A DNA stretch of 64,000 nt, taken from the NCBI GenBank assembly GCA_037126765.1, contig JBBCBC010000021.1, positions 26,739,434 through 26,803,433 on the forward strand. Direction: 5' to 3'. Source of the DNA: Stenogyne calaminthoides (taxonomy: Eukaryota > Streptophyta > Magnoliopsida > Lamiales > Lamiaceae). The notes beneath the pieces are model-generated. The model did no database searches. It saw only the letters and a program-made list of their open reading frames with translations, and was not told the DNA's origin. Positions 22,951 to 33,639 of the stretch are shown piece after piece (positions within the stretch are counted from its first letter, which is position 1; every line of letters begins with the position of its first letter). The position numbers and the translations under genes are program-made.

Positions 22951-24900
22951 TTTGAGGCTTACGCAAGTTAGGATTATTATTTGTATCATAATTCGGTGGA
23001 AAGAGCATGGCCTTTTCTTTGGCGCGGGAGGGCAAGTGCTAATCTCTGGTATTCGGTATCTTTCCCCCTTCGAAGTTGAACAGTTACCATCCACCGATCC
23101 ACCAGTACCGCTGTTATTTACTTCTAATCACTTCTCTTCTTCATTCTTCGTCTCCGTCTTCTTCAAAATGTTGCCACTTCTTCTTCTTTTGCTTTTTGCA
23201 CTTATTTACCTCTTCTTCATTCTCCGTCTTCTTCAAAATACAGCCGCTTCTTCTGTTGCTTTTGCCTCTTCTACCAAAGGGACCCATTACTAGATAGCTA
23301 GCTAGATTCAAGATAGCAAATCCTTTCAAGAATTGGAGAAAGAATTCATAATGGTGTAATATAAGCAACTTAAATTGAATGCTACATATATGGCTAAGTA
23401 TTTTATGAGAATTGAATGAAAGGAATAATATGGGGGGGAGTTCCGAAATGTGACTTTTTTTTATTTGGTGCATGTGTCCCCCGTCCCCGCCATATATATA
23501 ACGAAAAGGAATAATTTGGGGTGACAACCAATGAATCATTATGCAACCTTAAATTATGCAAATTAAATAATGTAGTAAAAGAAACAATCTTTTCGTGTTC
23601 TACTTTATTTGTAAATTCAAATTGGTCGTGCATGGGGTCATTCTATAATTCAAATTCTGCAAGGCAGTTTTTCTCTCTTCCCCAAAATCTAATGCAAATT
23701 ACGAACCCACCACAAAAGTTGTATAGTTAATTTAAAAGATATATCAACTTAGTAAATTTATAATAAAGAGATTTCTTTGATAGTATTATTTTAAAATTGC
23801 AACTTACTAACAACTAGGTACAAGAAAATTGCATATATATAGATATATTTACATTTTTACATACAATTTTATTTGTATCTATTAATATTTTGCGTTAAAA
23901 AATTGTACTTATTGATAATTTTTCCTTCATAATATACGAGGTGGGTAAATTTGCTTTTATTTTCTAATATATACTTTTAGTTAGGCATGGATTGGTAGGG
24001 GTAATAAATAAGGATGGGATAAATGAGATTGAGATAATATAATATAGTTTGATAGTATTACGTGGTTTGGTATGTCATAATAAAGATGACAAGATAAAAT
24101 TGGTATTTCACTTGGTAGAGGATAATAAACATGTATAAAATTAGTATATCATTTGATAAGAGGTAATAAAGATGTATACAATTGAGAATTTTCTTGAAAT
24201 GTCCAATATACCCTTGTACTCAAACATAAATAAGTCTAGTGTTTTGTTTTTTTTAATATATTTAAATTGAATATGTTTAAATTAAATATAAGTTAAATAT
24301 AATTTTACACATATATTTTAAATTAAATATATTTTATACATATATGCAGTAATAATAAACATGTATAAAATTAAAATTTCCATAAAATCTTCGATTTTAC
24401 TCTTTGTACCAAAATATAAAAGCCTAGTTTTTTAATTGTGGGTAAACATGTAGTATTAATAGTGGTCATGTCCATGTGGTATTAACAATCTTATAATCAA
24501 GACTCATCACACTAAGAATTATATTTGTGGCATTTAAATTTTACTAAGAAGAAGCAATTTTCTTATTAAAAAACAAGTTGATTTAATGACTATACTACAA
24601 TATAACTCAAACTCATCTTTCATAAGATTAGCAGCAAATTAACATGTTAATATTATGGAATTGATTCAAATAAACAAGTTAGGAGTTGATTCAGATGAAC
24701 AAACTTATCATCAAAGTATAGTTTCCAATTAAATGCCACAAGTCGATGTCCTTAAAAACAGGACTATCAACTAATATCCCTAATACACAAAGCTAGCCTA
24801 CATTCTATTAAACAAAAATAATGTTCAATCAAATGATTAAATCTAAACGTTCAACATAATCTTGTTGAACATCCTCCAAACAAACAACATACTAAACTAA
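22951..24900. other. Intergenic with a local duplication, no confident gene
   Basis: A 113-codon + frame (22952-23293) contains a leucine-rich hydrophobic stretch and an approximately 80-bp imperfect tandem duplication (CTCCGTCTTCTTCAAAAT near 23150-23168 and 23222-23240). It has no recognisable domain. 23740-24480 is very AT-rich and repeats AATAAACATGTATAAAATTA at about 24125 and 24350, probably old MITE debris. Confidence 0.4.
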
Positions 24901-24908
24901 TCTAATCA

Positions 24909-26605
24909 TCATTGTTTTGGAGCTGCCAATTTCTGGTTGTAAGCATCCAATTCTTTCTTGTAAGCTTCCATCAATACAATAGCTTTCAAGGAAAATAGGA
25001 AAACTCTGAAAGGTAAAGTATATCAAAATTTTAAACAGTCTTTAAGAGAGAGATAAATAGCTCTTAAAAGCATGACACCTCAAATTGCATACCTCCATAG
25101 CAGCAGCATTGCAAATTAGCAGTGTGCAAAGTAATAAATGTTGTTTCTTAACAACTGGCAATATTTTTGCTGCAGTAGGAAAGTTAATTTGTGTGAATAA
25201 ACTACTGTTAATCTGTTGATTAAAGTGCAACTATCAGAAGCTAAAACTGAGAAACAGAGAGAAACATTATCTCATGATAACCAAGTAGAATGAATCTCAA
25301 TTTAAACACTGCTAAGAACGATTGCTAAGAGATATTATTATCCATCGCACACCAATCCCACATCATAGATTTCAAATCTTTGCTATTAAACCAGAAATAT
25401 CAAAGAAACCAAAGCTCAAATCTACCATAATCTAAATCACTCGGACGATTAAACAAACAAGAAAATCATGTTTAAACAAGAAAGGAACAAATCAAACTCA
25501 CCAAAATTAGCTTCAATTTCTTCGAAAGACATAGTAACGTTGCTTCCACAGTCCCTAAGATAATTTCTGCTAACTATGCATAATTGAAAGGGTACACTAA
25601 CCACACATATAAGCAAAGATTAACTGGCTATTGAGAAGTTTTAGTAAATACAACTAGCTCACAGACAATAGGACAATTCAGTAGCACCTATTATACAAAA
25701 CTAGAATCAACATTGCACTCTTAGTGATCATTATTCATGGTCTCCACATCGCAAATTAAGGGTAGAAAATTGAACATTAACCAATGCTATCAAATTAGCA
25801 TCACAAGAATTTGATACATTAAACCAGATAATCCAAAACCTGAGGCTTCTAATTTGACATCATTTCACCATGAGCACAGAAAACAACATAATATATTGAT
25901 TAAACAGGGCATCTTCAACAAAATTCAAAAGGCACATAGATGCCAAATAACATAGATCTGCAAGAAAAGAACTTGAAACAAAATCTGAACAAAATCTTGA
26001 AATTCTTGAAACCTAAACAAATCAGAAACACAAGGCAAAATCTTCATCAAAATAACATCAAAAAGAAATCTAACACCAAGAACAGAGCGTCTTACAGAGA
26101 TCTAGCTAAAGAAAAGTTCACCATTTCATTACCGCAACATTTCTAGCATCTGATAAGCATGCGCTGTCAAAAGCTTTCCTTTTCAAGATTCAAGCTTTAC
26201 AGAGAGGGCGCTTTCACCAAAAGAAGATTATTGAAAAGGTTGAAAACACACAAAATACAAGAATGTAGCAACAAAGAACAAGCCCTCACTTTTGCCCACC
26301 AGAATTACAAGCGAGAGGGACTTGAAAAGTAAGCGAGAGATTCTTCAAATTTGCTTTAGCAATGCATTTAATTCAATTAAAACGATTAGCCCATAAAGAT
26401 TTGGCCTTTCAAAGACCCAATCAAACCCACAAAGTTCACGCAATTCCCCCAAATTCCACCGAAATTCACCACACAATCGACGCGCAAATAGAAAATAATA
26501 AAGCAAGAAAAGAAAAATCACAGAAATAGCCATAACGGAGGCACCGAACTCGCCGCCACCGCCGGCTGACGAAACCCGCGAAAACGACGCCGGTGGTGGA
26601 AACAT
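24909..26605 (-). pseudogene. Exon-like fragments of a small spliced locus, chimeric or decayed
   Basis: Several minus-strand pieces look like exons. A start region at 26605 (MFPPPASFSRV, with a GC-rich glycine stretch) follows an AAACCCTAAA box. A 53-bp piece at 25502-25554 is bounded by AG and GTGAGT and encodes TMSFEEIEANF. A piece at 25093-25169 resembles DUF21 proteins. A last piece, 25005-24909, ends MEAYKKELDAYNQKLAAPKQ and a TGA stop. They need not belong to one transcript: the DUF21-like piece and the lysine-rich last piece read like different proteins. This may be a decayed gene, or gene fragments brought together by a transposon. I cannot name the host gene. Confidence 0.35.
25093..25169 (-). 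pseudogene. DUF21 (CNNM/CorC-type) exon fragment
   Basis: On the minus strand a 77-bp segment preceded by CTACTGCAG and followed by GTATGC encodes KILPVVKKQHLLLCTLLICN and then AAAME. This matches the conserved membrane segment of plant DUF21/CBS proteins (ancient conserved domain, CNNM-like metal transport), as I recall the family. The piece after the next possible acceptor (25005) begins with bases that can read VLPIFLES, where DUF21 proteins have ALPIFLD, before similarity stops. The rest of the DUF21 domain and both CBS domains are absent, so it is a fragment and not a working gene. Confidence 0.6.
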
Positions 26606-26627
26606 AGCGTGCAGCGGGTGAATCTCG

Positions 26628-26637
26628 TTTAGGGTTT
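26628..26637 (-). promoter_or_regulatory. Telo-box-like motif AAACCCTAAA
   Basis: AAACCCTAAA on the minus strand lies about 30 bases upstream of the ATG at 26605. Telo-boxes are common in promoters and 5' leaders of plant housekeeping and translation genes. It supports a former transcription start for the minus-strand locus at 24909-26605 but does not prove one. Confidence 0.4.
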
Positions 26638-26725
26638 TGCAAAAATAAAACTAAACGAGAGTGAACAATGAGAGATATCAGATATAATAATTGTGAAGAG
26701 GGGTAATTTGGACCTGAAAAGAGTA

Positions 26726-26763
26726 CTGTCGCCGAAGACCATGGGGGTGGTGGTCTTCGACAG
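26726..26763. other. Short stem-loop
   Basis: CTGTCGCCGAAGACCA (26726-26741) can pair with TGGTCTTCGACAG (26751-26763), leaving a three-base bulge and a G-rich loop. It lies just upstream of the minus-strand locus starting near 26690. The role is unknown. Confidence 0.5.
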
Positions 26764-27809
26764 TGTGGAAGGCTACAGTGAAATCACCATATTATTGCCC
26801 GGGTCGGTCAGATAAAAAGTGGATCCATACTAATTTTTATGGGTTTAATATGGGCTACCAAGTGGTTTGTTATATTTGTACAAACCACTATTTAGACAAT
26901 AATAAGACCTACTAAACGCTACCTTAAGAAATTAATAATCTCTCTACCCAATGAGTATGCTGAAAGGGTTGGGTACAAGGTTTAAGAATAAGTAAATAAA
27001 ATTGATAAAATAGAGGGTGTGATGGGGTATTTGTGTATTAGGTAATATATTTTTTTTTATATAAAACTCATTTCTTTGTGACCCGACCCGATTTTGATTA
27101 GTGAGAATTTTGTTTCTTATATTTAAGGGATATTGCACATTGTTTTTGTGATTAATAAATCCCTGAATTTTCAAATATTTCTTTTATTATTCCTTTATGA
27201 AAATACTCAATGTGAATATAATTGAAGCAGGTGCTTAGGAAAAAAGGGAAAAATGGTTTAAAAGTTTACACAAATTTATGTTAGAAGGATCATGGAAGAT
27301 CTAAATTAAATATATTACTGGTAAACTCATGTATCTATTAGTCCGATACAATTTACTTTTTAGTTATTTAATATTTTTTTACTATTTAATATGAGACGGT
27401 CTCACAAAATAAAAGTTTAAATATCCTTGGTAAAACAAAATATATAGAAATTTAGAGGTTTGGTAATACAATAGTAGAAGAATGTAGTAAAATAAAATTT
27501 GAAAATTGAAGAAAGCTTAGTGGTTTCATGGTATCCAATGAGACCGAACTCGAAAAAATCGAACTCTTAGGATTTCAGTTTATGATGATTATTCCATAGA
27601 ATTTTTTTGGGATTCAATCAGATAATCCTTCACTAGTTGTAAGTTGTAATATGTAACTTCATTGGATTACACACGTTGACAAGATTAATTAAATTCCGAT
27701 AGTGTATAGTCCAACGCCCAAGAAACAGTTAATAGGCGCTAATAAAATTGTGGTTTGTTTTAAAATAAAATTGACAGTACTAGTTAGGGACAATTAATTA
27801 ATAGCTAAC

Positions 27810-28010
27810 TATTGTATGTATCCAGGTGCATTGTGCCCTCATAGTGTATTTTTAAATTATTCAACTTATAATATTGAAATATGCAATTTATTTATATTGA
27901 AACGTTCAATTATTTTTTCATATTAATAGTTGAACGGTTCAGTGTAAACAAGTTGCACGACTTTAAAATGCACTACGAGTAAACGGTGCACCAGGATGCA
28001 CGTAAGCATT
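27810..28010. repeat. Palindromic MITE family, copy 4
   Basis: The left arm starts TTGTATGTATCCAGGTGCAT. The right arm ends ACGGTGCACCAGGATGCACG, its inverse. TTAATTAAT lies near both flanks (about 27793-27801 and 28012-28020) and may be a 9-bp duplication, which would suggest a Mutator-like origin, but the outer ends are not sharp enough to be sure. Confidence 0.65.
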
Positions 28011-30349
28011 CTTAATTAATTATTTATCAATTTTACTTGCTTAGCTCAAATTGGGGTCATGTTATTAATAAATATTAAAGCAATATTAAGTGACATTTTG
28101 AACTTTGGATACCCCTTAATCAAAGGCTAAAATCTAGCTATAAATTTGAATTTAGCTAAATTCTAAAGAAGAGGCACACGTGCATTTTCACTGAGTTTCT
28201 TGAGCTTTGGGATGCTTCAATCTTCATACCATGGATGTATGTGACTAATGTCCTTTTCTACTGCTGCTTCTGCTGTATAATGTCAAAAACTATAGACAGC
28301 ATCTTCTGTGTGTCTCACGTGTTTGTGCGTGTTTATGTGTGCTTTAAAAGTACTCTAATATAGAATATTCTATTAATTTGTGAATAATAAATTGAAGTAA
28401 GTACTATTAGCTCCAAAAATGGTACATCAAGTATTCCTAGGTCCAAAATCAAAATTAAAGTAATCATAGGTCCAAAAGGTATTCGAAAAGCCCATTATAC
28501 CCCCATTATTTGTCGTTCACTATCTCATTTCTCTTTACTCTCTCTAATTTCTCTCATCTCTATCTAAAAAAAATGGCCCAGCCCAAACCCTAAATCCCAC
28601 CCAAACCAGCCCCTTGCAGACGCCACCCCACCGATGCCTTTCTAAAGGCGGAGACGAAGGCGGTGGAGACTAAGGCGGAGAAGAAGGTGGCGCAGCAGAT
28701 CTATGCGCTTTCGCAAATAAGCGCGCCGCCACCGCCGATCTTGTGCGCGGATCTGTGTGTTTTCGCAACGCGCCGCCACCACCGATTTTTATGTTTTGGT
28801 AAAGTTAGTAAATGGAGCAAACAATCTAACTTGGTGGGTCTGATATTTTTTATGTTTTATATTAATTTTTTTCTGGATTTTGTGGATTTTGTTAAAGTTT
28901 TGGATTTTGTTATTTTTTTTTAAATTCAAATTGTTGTTTTTTTGTTCAGGTTCGTTCGAAAATTATGGATATGGGTTTTTGTGATTTTTTTAGAATCTTG
29001 GTTGAAGATCTAAAAATTCTAATTTTTTTTGGCGATCTGGTTAATTATGCTCTTTTTTTTGTGTTTAATGCATGTTATTTTTTGTACATATTATAAGATT
29101 GCAGAATAATATGTGGTAAACCGTGATTCTCATTAATCTAGAAGATTTGTTTACCACTGAGTAATCGCAATTAATTAAGATATAGATGACTGTTTCCTGT
29201 TTGAATATTTCTTCCATAATTTTCACTAATACTTTGAATATGGTTTTTTTCTGATATTTTTTGAAGCGATGTATTTTCGACAATTTTCGGTGAATTTGGT
29301 GTCTCTGAGTTTTCTGGAGAGATGAATGATTGACGATGGAGGAAGATGAAGATGAGAAGAAAAATATTTTTTCAGTTCAGATTTGGTTATTTTTCAGGTT
29401 TTAGATCTGTATTTTTGTATCATTTTAGATGCATAGGTTCATCAATGATATGAACACATTCACGTTTTCGTGCAAATGTGCATGTTGAACTGGAGAAGAA
29501 AATATGTAATTTTTTAGATTTTGAACAAAGATATGTAAATTTTTTGTTTTTAGATCTGTAAATTTGTGTAATTTTCAATTTTGATGTGAAAATTTCAGGA
29601 TTCTAATGTTTTTTTTAAAGATTAAATTAATTATGTGGATGTATGAAATTGTAATTGAAATGCACATATGCGTGTTCTTATTTTATCCTTTCCTTTAAGG
29701 GGAAGACAAAATTTTTATAAATAGGAAAAAATGGGTATTTTTGTCTTTTCAAGTATGATTTTAAACTTCATAGTACTAAGAAAAGATTCTTGCACCTGTT
29801 AGTACTTGAACTTCTATCTTTGGAGTGGAAAGTCATTCACTCTAATATATTTATGATTTCACCCAAGTAAAACTAGTACTACACCTTAACTTGTGGCTAA
29901 GTTAACGAATATTAATTGTGTGATGTAACTGAAAATTTTATTATATAAAAAGGAGGATGTTCCTCACCATATTTCGACAAGTGACACTCTCTAGCATCTG
30001 CCATGTGTACCTTTCAGGTCTTTCCTTTTATTTTTATTTTATATCCAAAATTTGGTTAAAAATATGACTCTTCGGTGCTCAAAATTAATTCAAAAATGAA
30101 TTTTAGAGACCAGGTGTTCTCAAACGCCTCACCTCCCATGTCCTGAATTCTAGCATCTTGCATTCATTGGATGACTGCGTTTTTAAGTTGATATTTTTAT
30201 TTAAGCTGATATCATCTACGCCATTGAGTGTGATAAAATTGGTGGGCATCTAGCAGGTTTCGTGCTTAATCAAATTCCTGCTTCATCTATCCCGCGTATT
30301 AACAGATTTTTATAAGTAATTCTATTTTCTTTTTGTGTTTCATTGATAG
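28011..30349. other. Intergenic to possible 5' part of a gene fragment, GC-rich spot at 28600-28780
   Basis: Mostly AT-rich. A pyrimidine-rich stretch at 28520-28565 is followed by a GC-rich segment with an 86-codon + frame (28663-28923) that begins METKAEKKVAQQIYALSQ, contains a proline run, and then turns hydrophobic and AT-rich. Two near-repeats of TTTCGCAA...GCGCGCCGCCACC lie inside it. It could be a first exon of the locus at 30350-31132, but nothing ties them together. No domain is recognised. Confidence 0.3.
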
Positions 30350-31132
30350 GTTGTAACAAATCTCACACTGAGTTGAATGTTCGGATGTTGTCAAATTTGG
30401 AACGTCAATTATTTCTGCTTGGTTTGGAAAAACCCTTATGGATTCTGAGGTATTAGTAGAATGTTACGTCCTAATAATTATGATAATAAGTTATTGTATT
30501 CAGATTACTTTTGTTTATAAACTAAAATCTTTTATGGATTGTGAGGTATTAGTAGAATTAGTGGCGGATCCAGGAAATCGTAATGGGGTGGGCTCATGGG
30601 CTACTCCATATTTAATTAAAATGAGCTATTTAGTTGGGGGTGGGCTGAGTAATTAAGTAGAGTGGGCTTTTGGTTAATTTCTATTAGAACATATATATAT
30701 TTAGTGGATTTCCGCCCCTAAGTAGAATATTGTGTTCTGATAAGTGATAAGAATTTGATAGTTATATTAATGATAATATTTTTTTTTTGACAGGAAATGA
30801 TAATAAGTTATTGCATCATTTGTTTTGTGGTTTTGACATCTTATTGATTCAAGATTTTTATGAAGGAATTATGTTTATTAACTTCTATCAAAAGACAATT
30901 AAAGTTTTCACATAATTTATGTGATATAGGTACCTTTTGGAAATGCTGCATTCTTTTGATGAATATCGAGTGGAATGGACAGGAAACTCAATGATCGAGA
31001 CATTATCTGATTCTTCGAGGATTGCTAAAATTTTTGTTTCAAAATTTGGGGGATCTATTAATGTTTTCGTTTTAGAGGCTCCCGTGTTCAATGGGCCTTT
31101 TTTTTTTGGAAGATTAACTTCCAAATGGTTAG
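30350..31132 (+). pseudogene. Two phase-matched exons of an unrecognised gene
   Basis: Exon-like segment 30350-30449 is preceded by TTGATAG and followed by GTATTAG, and encodes CNKSHTELNVRMLSNLERQL and then FLLGLEKPLWIL. Segment 30930-31132 is preceded by GATATAG and followed by GTAATC, and encodes YLLEMLHSFDEYRVEWTGNS and then a stretch including KIFVSKFGGSINVFVLEAPV. The split arginine codon (AG plus G) joins the two in frame, and neither holds a stop. The intron contains a hAT MITE and a partial duplication of the first exon's 3' end. I do not recognise the protein. No promoter, start or 3' end was found, so it may be a gene fragment, possibly carried by the Helitron ending at 32850. Confidence 0.45.
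30559..30720. mobile_element. hAT-type MITE with an 8-bp target duplication
   Basis: The 162-bp element begins TAGTGGCGGATCC and ends GGATTTCCGCCCCTA, imperfect inverted ends. It is flanked on both sides by AGTAGAAT (30551-30558 and 30721-30728). An 8-bp duplication and short inverted ends fit the hAT superfamily. It is non-coding and sits in the intron of the two-exon locus. Confidence 0.85.
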
Positions 31133-31163
31133 GTAATCAAATGATTTAATATTTTAATATTGA

Positions 31164-31281
31164 GGGTGTGTTTTGAAACACTTAAAGCAGCTTCCAGAAG
31201 CACTTATTTCCAAAAGCTGTGAGAGGGAGCTTTGAAAATAAGTGCTTCTGGAAGCTGTTTTAAGTGTTTCAAAACGCCCCC
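31164..31281. mobile_element. Fold-back MITE, near-perfect hairpin
   Basis: 118 bp made of two arms of about 50 bp that are almost exact inverse copies (left arm includes GCAGCTTCCAGAAGCACTTA, right arm TAAGTGCTTCTGGAAGCTG) around a short GTGAGAGGG loop. It begins GGGTGTG and ends CGCCCCC. TGA flanks both ends (31161-31163 and 31282-31284). The low arm divergence suggests recent insertion. Such hairpins can be processed to small RNAs. Confidence 0.8.
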
Positions 31282-31284
31282 TGA

Positions 31285-32821
31285 AGTTCTTGTTGTTGGT
31301 CATATATAGCATAAATGTGACAGAATGCTTAAGTTCCAAAATCTAAAAAAAAAAAAGCTTATTCTTTGCATTAAGAATCTTCGTCTGGAACATGAGAGGA
31401 TGACCGTATTCAATATGTCATCATAGTTCATTAATAATCTCAGCGAAGAAAGTGTTGGATGATTTTGGGGGTTTTCCAGCAAATGCACGAGATGCAAATA
31501 AAAACCTTCTAAGCTTTCTCAATGCTTCCACGTATACTTAAAACATTCCAACCTACTTACTGTAGACGTTCCTGTGATTTTTGAGTATTTGTATATATGG
31601 TGTTGTCTTCTATTATTCTGTGTACATGCTTATTCTTTCTTGCACCCATTTATACATAGCGCATAAAATACAACAACAGTGATAGTTTAAAAGCCGCATA
31701 GTCAAACAAGGTAAAAATTAATTTAAATGTGTCTAATTTTGATATATTTTCCCTTATTCTCAGTGTGTTAGGTTAGATGTGGGGCATCTTATGCATCACT
31801 GTACATTCAACATAATTTTTAACTCTCATTCACTTACCTCATGCCATGTGTAATTATGGAATTTTTTTTGAAGGACGGCTTGGTTGAAGAAGGAGGAATG
31901 AAAGGGAAGAATTTTACAATAGAGAAGAATGAAAATCATTTCTTTCAATTTTGAGAGGCATGAGTATATTCCCACAAAGTGAGGTATATTTCGAAAGCAA
32001 TTGCAGAAGCGATAAAACATAATTGAATTCTACTTTCATATCGCTATTGATGTATTAGAATTTTTAATTTAGTGTTCTTTAATAGCTAAGAATTTCTCAG
32101 TTTGCTGTAATACACCGACAAAAGCAAATAGTTTGTCGTGTTATTCACATTAAGTTACTGGTATTATTTCTACATTGTAATTTCTGGTTTATATACAAGA
32201 ATAGAAGAAGTTTCACTGAAATTTTTATAGTAGATATCCGACACTTGCAAAATATGAATGAAGATTGAGTTAGAGGGAGAATTAAGGGAATTAAGCATTG
32301 AATAAAGTGGCACTAATATTTGTCTATATGTAATTACAGTATGTTGATTCTATTACAAAAAAAATTGGATCAACAACACTGCATTCTCTACAGGTTCTCA
32401 ATTGGGGCAACAAGATATAAAGATTACAAGCACAACAGGTAGTTTCCAATAAAGCATCAACTATCTTATATTCTGTTACTATTATGAGGTTTCGGGTTAC
32501 TAGGAAGATTTAAAAGATGGTCTTTTATGAATCTGAGGTCAAGAGAGCAGCCGACAACAGTAGACAACGAACGAACTATTAATTAAATACTTTACTTAAT
32601 CTTCTATGTTAATAAATATTACATAGCATATACTTTTAAGAATATAAATTATGATAATATTTTTTTTACACTGTACGACCTCTTCCTCAATAGCAATACA
32701 TCAATTTATTTGTTTCGTCGAATGGGTAGATACATAGTAATCTTTTACAAAATCTTTTGGTAATTAAAGCTTTTACAAAAAAAAAAAATTGATAAATAAA
32801 CTATATGAATATTTATAACAG
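31285..32821. other. Intergenic, no gene seen
   Basis: AT-rich DNA. A short + stretch around 31370-31500 (NLRLEHERM in one frame) may be further exon debris of the locus at 30350, but it is broken by stops. Confidence 0.35.
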
Positions 32822-32850
32822 GCCCGAGCATTGCACGGGCAAGAGACTAG
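32822..32850 (+). mobile_element. Helitron 3' terminus
   Basis: GCCCGAGCATTGCACGGGC forms a short hairpin (one A-A mismatch, ATT loop). It is followed after six bases by CTAG, then T. A GC-rich hairpin a few bases before a terminal CTRR, inserted before T, is the signature of a Helitron 3' end. The 5' TC end was not identified, so length and content are unknown. The exon-like fragments at 30350-31132 could be cargo. Confidence 0.6.
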
Positions 32851-32989
32851 TGTTATTGAAAGGACGTTGACAACAATATAGAAGTTAACGGTGGGGGATT
32901 GAATGAGTAAAACACCTATATGTCGTGGAAAGAAGGAAATTAATTGATTTAAAAAAAATTGGAAACACATGACTTAAGCTAGTAACCAC

Positions 32990-33420
32990 CCAAGTCATGC
33001 CGGTTGTAAAATAAAGAACAAGAATAAAAAAACAACATAAGGAATACGAATGTGTTAACCCAATTCCTCATAATGACTACGTCTGGGGGCAATACCAAGT
33101 CAGGAAGATTTCTCACTATTCTCGAATTTGTTCACGACGATACAATATGAAGACCAATTTATACTAAGAATTGGGTTGTAACCCTAAAAGCCGTAGAGTT
33201 CTAAATTCTACAAAAGTAATGTCCACGAGATATCAATATATTTACAAGACTCCCTCTTAGATATTACGATGTGATTCTCATGACTCATTAAAATATAAGT
33301 TAATCTAGAAAAAGAAACTTAGTAAAATAAGAAAAGTTACAACTAATGATCTTTGAGACCCAATCTTTAAGATGATGTTGAAGTGCCGCTCCCCCTGAAT
33401 ACAAGAATCTTCCAAGCCTT
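32990..33420 (-). mobile_element. LTR-like remnant of Copia COP-D
   Basis: On the minus strand, a polypurine-like AGGGGGAGCGG (reverse complement at 33389-33399) is followed by a region with a TATA motif (AGTATAAATTGG, near 33150-33165). An R-U5-like stretch then holds GACTTGGTATTGCCCCCAGA, the kind of block that also occurs in the COP-E LTR (2040-2070). The LTR ends are not sharp. It would be the 3' LTR of the COP-D body found at 33640-34587 and 40856-41150. Confidence 0.45.
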
Positions 33421-33465
33421 TTTATGATAATTTCACAACTCTTATGTAATTTATTACCTCCTTAC

Positions 33466-33621
33466 AGGTTCGAACCCTCTCAGGTGCGATCAACTCTTGA
33501 GATGGGTCAGTCCATACAGAGCTTAGTTCTGGCTTGAAGTGGGGTCCCCGCTAGTGGATGGTGGGTTCTGGTCTCCCGGATTAGTTAGTCCTTGGGCCGG
33601 ATACCGAGTTATCAAAAAAAA
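33466..33621 (+). mobile_element. 5'-truncated SINE-like element
   Basis: The 156-bp insert starts AGGTTCGAACC, which contains an RNA polymerase III box B (GGTTCGAACC). It ends GGATACCGAGTTATC followed by eight A. It is flanked by TATTACCTCCTTAC (33452-33465) and TATTACTTCCTTAC (33622-33635), a 14-bp duplication with one mismatch. Box A and the tRNA-like 5' part are missing, so it is truncated or a variant. It sits in COP-D. Confidence 0.75.
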
Positions 33622-33639
33622 TATTACTTCCTTACTTGT

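Noticed and set aside
22952..23293. 113-codon + ORF with a hydrophobic leucine stretch
   Set aside because: Contains an internal tandem duplication of pyrimidine-rich DNA, and no homology, promoter or splice evidence was seen.
23990..24480. AT-rich segment with repeated AATAAACATGTATAAAATTA
   Set aside because: Probably old MITE debris, but no terminal repeats or target duplication could be fixed.
26790..26930. Possible further MITE near GGTTTGTTATATTTGTACAAACC
   Set aside because: Only a short inner palindrome is visible; no ends were defined.
33466..33480. Possible tRNA gene because of GGTTCGAACC
   Set aside because: No acceptor stem, D arm or anticodon arm upstream; a target duplication and poly-A mark it as a SINE-like retroposon.
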